This document shows positions 1-5,386 of a stretch of 7,830 nt of DNA, piece after piece (position 1 is the first letter of the stretch; every line of letters starts with the position of its first letter). Source of the stretch: JBILVQ01 sp044370375 (GTDB lineage: Bacteria > Bacteroidota > Bacteroidia > UBA4408); assembly GCA_044370375.1 (NCBI GenBank), contig JBILVQ010000142.1, forward strand, positions 1-7,830, read 5' to 3'. A model generated the notes under the pieces. The model saw only the letters and a program-made list of their open reading frames with translations. It was not told the DNA's origin and did not search any database. The position numbers and the translations under genes were made by a program.

Positions 1-131
1 ATATTTTCATTGCCATCATCACCATCGTAAACCCTTTTGCCCATTTAGCCTTTTCATGTTTTAGCGTCATTCAAAACGAATTTAAAGCTTTGCTTATCAC
101 AGAGCATTCTTTGATGATGGGATTGGGATGA
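1..131 (+). CDS. Possible 3' end of an unidentified membrane protein gene (5' end outside window)
   Basis: The + strand frame beginning at base 3 is open from the window edge to TGA at 129-131 and gives about 42 residues. The first ~25 are strongly hydrophobic (beginning IFIAIITIVNPFAHLAF), as in a last membrane helix, followed by a short polar tail ending MMGLG. I do not recognise the family. If real, the gene converges on hemN with about 230 bases between their stop codons. The same bases read on the - strand from an ATG at 44-42 also stay open to the edge (MGKRVYDGDDGNEN), so a leftward gene starting here is an alternative. The fragment is too short to decide. Confidence 0.3.
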   Translation, partial: IFIAIITIVNPFAHLAFSCFSVIQNEFKALLITEHSLMMGLG

Positions 132-363
132 ACGATTTATAATTATAGTATATTGAATAATATTACTAGGAGATTATTAAAGACTATTTTTATCGTTAAA
201 GTGTAAATTGGTCTATAAATGTAAAGAAGGATTTGTAATGTTATTGAAAGACGGGCCTTGAATTTTTACATGAGCATAAGTCCATAAAAATAACCACTCC
301 TTCGTTAAAGCAGGAAAGCAAAATGTTGTCAATGCCTGTAAGAAAATTTGTGGTGTTTTATTT
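132..363. other. AT-rich intergenic region left of hemN
   Basis: This spacer follows the stop of the left-edge frame and precedes the hemN stop. It is very AT-rich near 140-200. I found no clear rho-independent hairpin for either convergent gene, no promoter-like TAnnTTTG box and no RNA gene. A - strand frame of about 60 codons (213-395, GTG start) overlaps the hemN 3' end but shows no family features. Confidence 0.5.
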
Positions 364-1731
364 CTAAATAGCCTTGCTAAAGGTATTAACGACACTGCCT
401 TTCTCCATCAGTTTTGCGTCCAAACAAGCACAAATATTTCTAATAAATGACGCGCCTTTTTGGGTTACCAAAATAAGGTTCCCTTCAATGGTAAGCAGTT
501 CATCTTTTTGCAATAGAGCCAATTGCTGAAGGGCACGTTCTATATAGTCGGCACTTAATTGATCCTTTGGAAGGGTTGTACTTCCTTTGCAAATTAAGTC
601 AAGAATCAAACTACGAATTAATTCATCTTCCTTTGTCAAAAGATGTCCGGTCATTATTGGCAAGGAACCACCCATCACCCTGGATTGATAATCCTCCACC
701 GTTTTTTCATTTTGAACAAAGGCATTCCATGAATCGCTTATGGAGGAAGCTCCTAAGCCAATGAGCAATTTTGAGTTGGTGGTTGTATAGCCCATAAAAT
801 TCCGATGTAATTTTCCGGTTGCTGCGGCCAGCATCATTTTATCGTTGGGCAGCGCGAAGTGGTCCATACCAATGCTCTTGAAACCTTCTTTTTCCAGCAA
901 TTCTTTTCCTCGCTGATACATTTTCCATTTTTCTTCAGCGCGCGGTAAATCATGATCATTGTAACGTCTTTGCACTTTGCTTTTCCATGGAACATGGGCA
1001 TAAGAATAAAAGGCAATCCGGTCAGGCATGAGTGATTGTATGCTTTGCATCGACAGTTCAACGCTTTCCACAGTTTGAAAAGGCAGACCGTAAATCAAAT
1101 CAATATTGATGCTTTGGTAATTGTGTTTTCTAGCCCAGTCAACCACCTCTTTTGTTTTTTCAAAAGATTGCATGCGGTTGATAGCAAATTGGACTTTAGG
1201 ATCAAAATCCTGTACACCCAAACTAATGCGGTTAAAGCCAATGGCCGCTAATTCTTTGAGGTGTTCTTCGGTAGAAAAATTTGGATGCACTTCAATGCTG
1301 AATTCATGGTCGGGTGCAATTAAAGCATCGCGGGTGATGCCTTTGATAAGGCTCAGCAGATTTTGCGGACTAAAGAACGTTGGTGTTCCGCCACCCAAAT
1401 GTATTTCTTTGATGGTGGGTTGGAAGGGAAAAAGTGAGCGATAAATTTTCCATTCCTTTAACAAGGCTACGAGGTAGGGTAATTCAACCGCATGGTTAAC
1501 GGTTATTCTTTTGTTGCAGGCGCAAAAAGTGCATAAATTTTCGCAAAAGGGCAGATGAATATAAAGACAGATTTCTCCCTTTTCTGCGATGAAAGTTTTG
1601 ATGACGGATTCTTTCCAGGCGTTTTCATCAATGCTGTTGAAATCCCAGTAAGGAACCGTTGGATAGCTGGTATAGCGCGGGGTTGGTAAATCGTATTGTT
1701 TTAGTAATTGCAGTGTATCTTGGTTCATCAT
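364..1731 (-). CDS. hemN: Oxygen-independent coproporphyrinogen III oxidase (radical SAM)
   Basis: HemN converts coproporphyrinogen III to protoporphyrinogen IX without O2, a cytoplasmic step of haem synthesis using radical SAM chemistry. With the ATG at 1731 the protein has 455 residues, close to the ~457 of E. coli HemN. The N-terminus contains PRYTSYPT at residues 18-25, typical of true HemN. The cluster motif is at C63, C67, C70 and C72 (CX3CX2CXC). The fourth cysteine and the YIHLPFC context separate HemN from HemW-like proteins. The GGGTPT SAM-binding motif is at 113-118, and the C-terminus has the family-like SFIRNICACLDAKL. The frame stays open upstream to an ATG at 1905, but those 58 extra residues match nothing in the family and contain the likely promoter, so I chose 1731; the adjacent ATG at 1728 is equally possible. 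It is divergent from tnaA. A -7 box about 25 bases upstream and an FNR-like palindrome suggest oxygen-responsive control, which is an inference. Confidence 0.95.
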   Translation of the reverse strand: MMNQDTLQLLKQYDLPTPRYTSYPTVPYWDFNSIDENAWKESVIKTFIAEKGEICLYIHLPFCENLCTFCACNKRITVNHAVELPYLVALLKEWKIYRSLFPFQPTIKEIHLGGGTPTFFSPQNLLSLIKGITRDALIAPDHEFSIEVHPNFSTEEHLKELAAIGFNRISLGVQDFDPKVQFAINRMQSFEKTKEVVDWARKHNYQSINIDLIYGLPFQTVESVELSMQSIQSLMPDRIAFYSYAHVPWKSKVQRRYNDHDLPRAEEKWKMYQRGKELLEKEGFKSIGMDHFALPNDKMMLAAATGKLHRNFMGYTTTNSKLLIGLGASSISDSWNAFVQNEKTVEDYQSRVMGGSLPIMTGHLLTKEDELIRSLILDLICKGSTTLPKDQLSADYIERALQQLALLQKDELLTIEGNLILVTQKGASFIRNICACLDAKLMEKGSVVNTFSKAI

Positions 1732-1756
1732 GGAAATACTTCTTAATAGCAGAGGA

Positions 1757-1764
1757 CAAAGGTA
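1757..1764 (-). promoter_or_regulatory. Predicted -7 promoter element for hemN
   Basis: Read on the - strand this is TACCTTTG, a full match to the Bacteroidota -7 consensus TAnnTTTG. It ends 25 bases before the ATG at 1731, which would give a leader of about 20 nt. No TTTG sits at the ideal ~20-base spacing upstream; the nearest is about 26 bases away. The -33 element is therefore weak, which would fit an activator-dependent promoter. Its position inside the longer open frame supports the shorter hemN start. Confidence 0.5.
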
Positions 1765-1797
1765 TTTTCCACCAGCCAATAAAATATGCTCAAAAAA

Positions 1798-1811
1798 ATG
1801 ATTTTTATCAT
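1798..1811. promoter_or_regulatory. FNR/CRP-like palindrome in the hemN-tnaA divergent region
   Basis: The sequence ATGATTTTTATCAT has 5-base inverted arms around TTTT. It contains TGAT-N4-ATCA, which is 8 of the 10 defined bases of the E. coli FNR site TTGAT-N4-ATCAA; only the outermost bases differ. It lies between the two divergent genes. The centre (1804.5) is about 52 bases upstream of the inferred hemN start site and about 41.5 upstream of the inferred tnaA-side start site. In such AT-rich DNA a chance 14-base palindrome is possible, and the regulator is not in the window. Confidence 0.4.
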
Positions 1812-1833
1812 AAAAAAAATGATTTAGAGCAAA

Positions 1834-1841
1834 CATCTTTG
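1834..1841 (+). promoter_or_regulatory. Candidate -7 element for tnaA transcription
   Basis: CATCTTTG matches TAnnTTTG at five of the six defined positions. No TTG or TTTG is seen 19-21 bases upstream, so there is no -33 element. A promoter lacking -33 but with a palindrome centred near -41.5 fits the class II activator pattern. If used, transcription would start around 1845, leaving a leader of about 105 bases before tnaA. No better box was found between 1732 and 1949 on this strand. Confidence 0.3.
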
Positions 1842-1845
1842 TAGC

Positions 1846-1884
1846 ATGAAACAATGGAAGAATATCATCAACAGGCCAACCTAG
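1846..1884 (+). CDS. Candidate tnaC-like leader peptide (12 codons)
   Basis: This short frame runs from ATG to TAG and encodes MKQWKNIINRPT. It lies 65 bases upstream of the tnaA start. Enterobacterial TnaC leaders carry an essential Trp and a Pro at the end, and this peptide has Trp4 and Pro11 with the stop one codon later. The W-x-N-I and N-x-R-P order loosely recalls the end of E. coli TnaC, but Trp-Pro spacing is 7 residues here against 12 there. The ATG falls almost on the predicted transcription start, so initiation would be nearly leaderless, as proposed for the TPR gene downstream. Short frames arise by chance, so this is a hypothesis resting on position, Trp/Pro content and the C-rich stretch that follows. 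Confidence 0.3.
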   Translation: MKQWKNIINRPT

Positions 1885-1934
1885 TCGCGTACTTCCTTTT
1901 TGCATTACCCTTTTTGTTTCCTAATTCCCCAACC
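1885..1934 (+). promoter_or_regulatory. C-rich, G-poor leader segment, possible Rho-loading (rut-like) region
   Basis: By hand count these 50 bases hold 17 C and only 4 G, and no stable hairpin is visible. Such unstructured C-over-G bubbles are typical of Rho utilisation sites. It directly follows the candidate leader-peptide stop and precedes tnaA, the same order as the E. coli tna operon, where a stalled TnaC ribosome masks rut. Its function here is inferred. Confidence 0.25.
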
Positions 1935-1949
1935 TAAAAATTTCTTGGT

Positions 1950-3323
1950 ATGAAAACCATTATTGAGCCTTTCAGGATAAAGTCTGTTGAACCCATTCAT
2001 TTCAGCACGAGAGAAGAACGCATTGAACGAATAAGAAAAGCACACAACAACGCCTTTTTGCTGGCATCTGATGATGTGTTGATTGATTTATTAACGGATA
2101 GTGGAACCAGCGCGATGAGCAGTGCCCAATGGGCAGGCATCATGCAAGGAGATGAGTCCTATGCAGGCTCGCCAAGTTTTTATCGCTTTGAACAGGCGGT
2201 TAAAGACATCACGGGTATGCCGCATATTATTCCAACGCATCAAGGGCGTGCTGCTGAGAAAATTATTTTTAGTATTCTCGGGGGCAGGGGAAAATATTTT
2301 TTGAGCAATACTTTTTTTGATACCACACGTGCTAACATTGAATTTTCCGGAGCCGAGGCCATCGACTTGTTGTGCGAAGAAGGGAAGCATCCATTGGTGA
2401 GTGCACCCTTTAAAGGGAACATGGATACCAATGCTTTGCGAGAAAAGATATTGGCCATTGGTGCCGGCAATATACCGCTGGTGATGATGACCATTACCAA
2501 CAATTCGGGTGGAGGACAACCGGTGAGTATGCAAAATATAAAGGCGGTGAAGGCTATCTGCAAAGAATTTAACATCCCTTTTTATATTGATGCATGTCGT
2601 TTTGCTGAGAATTCTTATTTTATCAAGCTGCGGGAAAAGGAGTATTCTAACAAAAGTGTAGAAGCGATAGCGAAAGAAATTTTTTCTTATGCCGATGGTT
2701 GCACCATGAGTGCCAAGAAGGATGCATTTGCCAACATAGGCGGATTTTTGGCCATGCATGATGCGGAGTTGGCCGTTCATTGCCGGAATTTATTGGTGAT
2801 CAATGAAGGATTTCCAACCTATGGTGGATTAGCGGGTCGTGATTTGGAGGCCATCTCCATTGGATTGAAAGAAGTGATGGAAGAACCCTATTTGCATTAC
2901 CGCATCAGCAGCATAGCATATCTTACAAAGAAGTTGGTAGATGCCGGAGTGCCGGTTATGCAGCCTGCCGGTGGCCATGCGGTTTATTTGGATGCCAAGG
3001 AGTTTATGAAACACATTCCGGTTGAACAGTATCCGGGCCAAGCTTTGGTTTGTGCTTTGTACGTAGAAGGAGGTATTCGTTCCTGTGAGATAGGCTCGTT
3101 GATGTTTGGAAAATATGATGCGCAAGGGCGTTTGGTTCCGGCACAAATGGAATTAGTGCGATTAGCGATTCCTCGGAGGGTTTATACGCAAAGTCATATC
3201 GACTATGTGGCCGAAGTGATCCTGGAGGTATTCGAACAGCGGACGAGGTTTAAGGGCATGAAAATAACCGAGGAGGCAGCCTTGTTGCGACATTTCACAG
3301 CAAAGTTGGAGGAGGTAGTTTAG
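1950..3323 (+). CDS. tnaA: Tryptophanase (L-tryptophan indole-lyase), PLP-dependent
   Basis: This enzyme cleaves L-tryptophan to indole, pyruvate and ammonia in the cytoplasm. The 457-residue product covers the whole beta-eliminating lyase family, starting with EPFRIKSVEP. PLP residues are visible: QGR at 98-100, D214 in YIDACR, and K257 of SAKKD as the Schiff-base lysine. R404 in ELVRLAIPRR would hold the substrate carboxylate, and Y71 is conserved. The close relative tyrosine phenol-lyase has Thr124, Arg381 and Phe448 at its specificity positions. This protein has D124 (FFDTT), I381 (CEIG) and H448 (LRHFTAKL), the tryptophanase pattern. Its length and numbering follow tyrosine phenol-lyase because it lacks the short insert before FFDTT seen in E. 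coli TnaA. There is no tnaB-type permease next to it. It is divergent from hemN and 73 bases ahead of a TPR gene with its own promoter. Leader features suggest activator control and possibly attenuation. Confidence 0.96.
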   Translation: MKTIIEPFRIKSVEPIHFSTREERIERIRKAHNNAFLLASDDVLIDLLTDSGTSAMSSAQWAGIMQGDESYAGSPSFYRFEQAVKDITGMPHIIPTHQGRAAEKIIFSILGGRGKYFLSNTFFDTTRANIEFSGAEAIDLLCEEGKHPLVSAPFKGNMDTNALREKILAIGAGNIPLVMMTITNNSGGGQPVSMQNIKAVKAICKEFNIPFYIDACRFAENSYFIKLREKEYSNKSVEAIAKEIFSYADGCTMSAKKDAFANIGGFLAMHDAELAVHCRNLLVINEGFPTYGGLAGRDLEAISIGLKEVMEEPYLHYRISSIAYLTKKLVDAGVPVMQPAGGHAVYLDAKEFMKHIPVEQYPGQALVCALYVEGGIRSCEIGSLMFGKYDAQGRLVPAQMELVRLAIPRRVYTQSHIDYVAEVILEVFEQRTRFKGMKITEEAALLRHFTAKLEEVV

Positions 3324-3360
3324 GGGATGACTTTGGAAATCAAGGTTATGCAGCAGCTAC

Positions 3361-3391
3361 TTGCAAATACAGGAGAAAGCGTGTAACTTTG
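3361..3391 (+). promoter_or_regulatory. Bacteroidota-type promoter of the TPR gene
   Basis: TTG at 3361-3363 and TAACTTTG at 3384-3391 are separated by 20 bases, an exact fit to the TTG-N~20-TAnnTTTG consensus. The -7 box ends only 5 bases before the ATG at 3397, so the transcript should be leaderless or nearly so. Confidence 0.6.
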
Positions 3392-3396
3392 ATACA

Positions 3397-3807
3397 ATGA
3401 AGAAATACCTTGGATTATTACTGCTATTCATTGGCTTGTCGTTGCAAGTTAATGCACAGCCCACTCAATTTTACAATTTGTATTTTGAGGGAAACTCTTT
3501 GTTGGTGAAGGGTCAGTTTGCCAAGGCAATAGAATGTTATAACAAGGCATTAAAATTGTTTGAGGCAGATTATGTTTATTTCAACCGTGGTAATGCTTTT
3601 TATGAGATGAAGGATTACAAAAATGCATTGGCTGATTACAACAAAACCCTTGTTTTAAACAAAGGTTATATGGAGGCCTATTGTCAACGTGGTCTGCTCA
3701 AGCTGAAGACCTCTGACCAAACCGCCTGTGACGATTTAAAAAAGGCCTTGAAAGGCGATTTGCAAGATGCCCGAAATGCCTACGAGAATAGTTGTAAGAA
3801 GAAGTAG
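3397..3807 (+). CDS. Small secreted tetratricopeptide repeat (TPR) protein
   Basis: The 136-residue product starts with a clear signal peptide: MKKY, a hydrophobic core (LGLLLLFIGLSL) and probable cleavage after VNA at residue 20. Two TPR units follow (about 25-57 and 58-91), with the typical pattern G-x2-L-x6-Y-x2-A-I-x2-Y-x-K-A-L and then Y-x2-R-G-x-A-F-Y-x-M-x2-Y-x2-A-L-x-D-Y. A partial third repeat and a Cys-containing tail (TACDDLKKAL, NSCKKK) close the protein. It is probably periplasmic and mediates protein-protein contact; the partner is unknown. The frame is open upstream from a TTG at 3361, but the signal peptide fixes the start at 3397 and the promoter lies in that upstream stretch. 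Its own promoter argues against simple co-transcription with tnaA. Confidence 0.85.
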   Translation: MKKYLGLLLLFIGLSLQVNAQPTQFYNLYFEGNSLLVKGQFAKAIECYNKALKLFEADYVYFNRGNAFYEMKDYKNALADYNKTLVLNKGYMEAYCQRGLLKLKTSDQTACDDLKKALKGDLQDARNAYENSCKKK

Positions 3808-4134
3808 GGTGGGAATGATTTCTAAGGGCTAAGATTCTTTTTCTAAAAAGATTATCTCCTATACAAAACCCTGGGTTGTTTTACCAAAATAATAAAACGC
3901 TAAGCCGTTTTCATTTAACCTTTTTTCCAACCGACAGCTAAACCATGATTTACAATAACAACGGGGCTGAATCTTTATTGCTTATTGCCTCGGGGTTATT
4001 TTGTTTCAATTCTCTGTCCTACCATTAAAATTGTAGGCTTTTATTTGTCCAAATGGCATGTTCCGTAACGAATAGATTGCACAAAATTATTTATAACCAT
4101 TAAGGTTGTTTTTCTTTCATTCTTTTTGCCATGA
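3808..4134. other. 327-base intergenic region between the convergent TPR and DUF1016 genes
   Basis: The region holds one good hairpin (3894-3911) and several weak ones, such as AACC/GGTT at 4095-4107 followed by a T-rich run. The only + strand frame worth noting is 27 codons at 3945-4028 (MIYNNNGAES...), without family features. Two CGGGG-containing blocks near 3961 and 3992 sit about 30 bases apart. I see no RNA gene, promoter or mobile element that I can support. Confidence 0.5.
3894..3911 (+). terminator. Hairpin downstream of the TPR gene, possible terminator
   Basis: AAAACG and CGTTTT form a perfect 6-base stem around the loop CTAAGC. The 3' arm ends in TTTT and is followed by CATTT. 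It starts 87 bases after the TPR stop. The stem has only two G-C pairs, so it is a weak terminator at best and may also serve the opposite strand. Confidence 0.3.
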
Positions 4135-5145
4135 TTATTCGTTTTTAAACTGATCTAGTTTTTCAATTTCTTTCTTTACCTCTGCAATTAATTGCTGCTC
4201 GGTTGGCAAATACAATTGATATTTGCTTGCTATGATGGTCTTGTTATTTTCCGGCAAGGATATTTTTACCACTGCATCATTTTTGTCGGCACAAAGTAAA
4301 ATACCAATGGTTGAATTTTCGATTTCTTGCTTTTCAAAACGGTCATAGTAGTTTACATACATTTGCAGCTGACCAATATCCTGATGGCTGAGTTTGTTTG
4401 TTTTAATCTCAAATAGCACGAAACATTGAAGGAGTCGGTTATAAAAGACGAGGTCAATAAAAAATTCATCCCCCTCAATATGGATTCTTTTTTGTCTGGC
4501 TACAAACGAGAAACCATTGCCTATTTCCAGCAGAAAATCCTGTAAATGGGTTATAATGGCCGTTTCCAAATCCTTTTCATAGTAGGCCGCTTCTCGTTTT
4601 AGTCCTAAAAATTCCAGCACCATGGGGTCCTTGATGATTTCTTTGGCTTCCGATGGAGATTTTTCTTCACGAGCCACCGCCAAAACCGATTCTTTGTCGT
4701 TGCTTAACAAGAGGCGCTCAAACAATTGGCTATTTATTTGTCGCTCCAGTTGCCTTGCCGTCCAGTTATTCTTGGTGGTTTCGGCCATATAAAATTCTCT
4801 TTTGTCTTGATTATCAACACTTATGAGGTTTTTATAGTGTGTCCAACTGAATTGCGTCCGCAGTGCGGACGCAATTGGAAATGTGCGGTAAAACTGCCTG
4901 TAACGTTCCAATTGCCTTACTGAAAAGCCGGTACCAAATTGGGGTTGAAAGTTTTGCGATATTGATTTTATAAGGAATTGGCCATAATTGGCTCTTTCTT
5001 TTCCTTGTTGCTCTTCTTCGAAGATAAGCTTTCCTATTTGCCAATACATCAATACCCGTTCAGAATCTACCCTTCGGATGGCTCTTTCATTTGCGTTGGC
5101 TATTATATTTTGTATTTGCTGTATGAAATCTTTTCTTAATTCCAT
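4135..5145 (-). CDS. DUF1016/YhcG-family protein with PDDEXK nuclease domain
   Basis: The 336-residue product has the two-part YhcG architecture. An N-terminal helical DUF1016_N domain (about 10-150) includes YWQIGKLI and GFSVRQLERYRQFYRTFP, then the family landmark SWTHYKNLI. A C-terminal PDDEXK-type domain (about 175-320) has D231 in FFIDLVFYN, E246 and K248 in FEIKTNK, and Q259 in GQLQMYVNYYD. These are the expected metal-binding and catalytic positions, so the nuclease fold looks intact. The length is normal. Biochemical activity is not established for most members; they often occur near restriction or defence genes, but none is seen here. It lies 22 bases downstream of an interrupted short frame on the same strand. 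The gene contains a perfect 27-nt GC-rich palindrome at codons for IASALRTQF, unlike its AT-rich surroundings. Confidence 0.9.
   Translation of the reverse strand: MELRKDFIQQIQNIIANANERAIRRVDSERVLMYWQIGKLIFEEEQQGKERANYGQFLIKSISQNFQPQFGTGFSVRQLERYRQFYRTFPIASALRTQFSWTHYKNLISVDNQDKREFYMAETTKNNWTARQLERQINSQLFERLLLSNDKESVLAVAREEKSPSEAKEIIKDPMVLEFLGLKREAAYYEKDLETAIITHLQDFLLEIGNGFSFVARQKRIHIEGDEFFIDLVFYNRLLQCFVLFEIKTNKLSHQDIGQLQMYVNYYDRFEKQEIENSTIGILLCADKNDAVVKISLPENNKTIIASKYQLYLPTEQQLIAEVKKEIEKLDQFKNE
4850..4876. repeat. Perfect 27-nt palindrome inside the DUF1016 gene
   Basis: AATTGCGTCCGCA (4850-4862) and TGCGGACGCAATT (4864-4876) are exact inverted arms of 13 bases around one G. The core is much richer in GC than the surrounding gene. 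On the coding strand it encodes IASALRTQF just before the conserved SWTHY. Such a stem would form a strong hairpin in single-stranded DNA or RNA. Confidence 0.95.
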
Positions 5146-5167
5146 TTTGACATTCGTTTTTTATGGG

Positions 5168-5350
5168 TTACCGGTCTCTTACTTCGATTTTTCCTTTTAC
5201 TACTTTGGAAATAAGGGATTGGCTGTTTTCAATTAACTTATCGATTTGAGAATATTTCAAGTATTTTACTGACTCATAAGAGCATTGCCTTAATGTGGGT
5301 AAAGAAACTTCACCGTACAATTAGATTAGGTTAAAGGCCAAATTTGTCAT
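5168..5350 (-). pseudogene. Short coding-like frame interrupted by one TAA, upstream of the DUF1016 gene
   Basis: From ATG at 5350 the frame reads MTNLAFNLI, then TAA (5323-5321), then 50 further in-frame residues from TTG at 5320 to a stop at 5168-5170. The downstream part (for example KYLKYSQIDKLIENSQ and KVVKGKIEVRDR) has a balanced, soluble, helix-like composition typical of real protein. I do not recognise a family. It could be a small gene broken by a nonsense change, a 50-residue gene starting at the TTG, or the remnant of a larger gene. The 22-base gap to the DUF1016 start suggests co-transcription. An A8 run precedes the ATG in the gap after the Ig-repeat gene, and no terminator is visible there. 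Confidence 0.4.
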
Positions 5351-5386
5351 GATTAACCCACCTTAGATTTTTTTTCCTATCGCTCT

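Noticed and set aside
213..395. A 60-codon - strand frame overlapping the hemN 3' end
   Set aside because: It needs a GTG start inside hemN, has no recognisable motif or promoter, and its composition resembles translated non-coding AT-rich DNA.
1786..1827. A 13-codon + strand frame (MLKKMIFIIKKMI) upstream of tnaA
   Set aside because: It has no Trp or Pro, lies upstream of the predicted start site and is made of A/T runs and the palindrome; not a credible leader peptide.
2091..2780. A 229-codon - strand frame inside tnaA
   Set aside because: It lies wholly opposite the strongly conserved tnaA sequence and shows no domain; it is a shadow of the + strand gene.
1950..3323. Tyrosine phenol-lyase as the identity of the lyase gene
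   Set aside because: Overall length fits, but D124, I381 and H448 are tryptophanase residues; tyrosine phenol-lyase has Thr, Arg and Phe there.
3945..4028. A 27-codon + strand frame beginning MIYNNNGAES
   Set aside because: Too short, with no promoter, signal peptide or family feature.
3990..4040. A GTTTCAATT segment resembling the end of some CRISPR repeats
   Set aside because: It occurs once, with no regular spacing of repeats and no cas genes, so there is no array.
5250..5264. TTGAGAATATTTCAA, a partial inverted repeat with TTGA and TCAA-like ends
   Set aside because: The symmetry breaks at inner positions and it lies within the coding-like interrupted frame; no promoter box is placed to use it.
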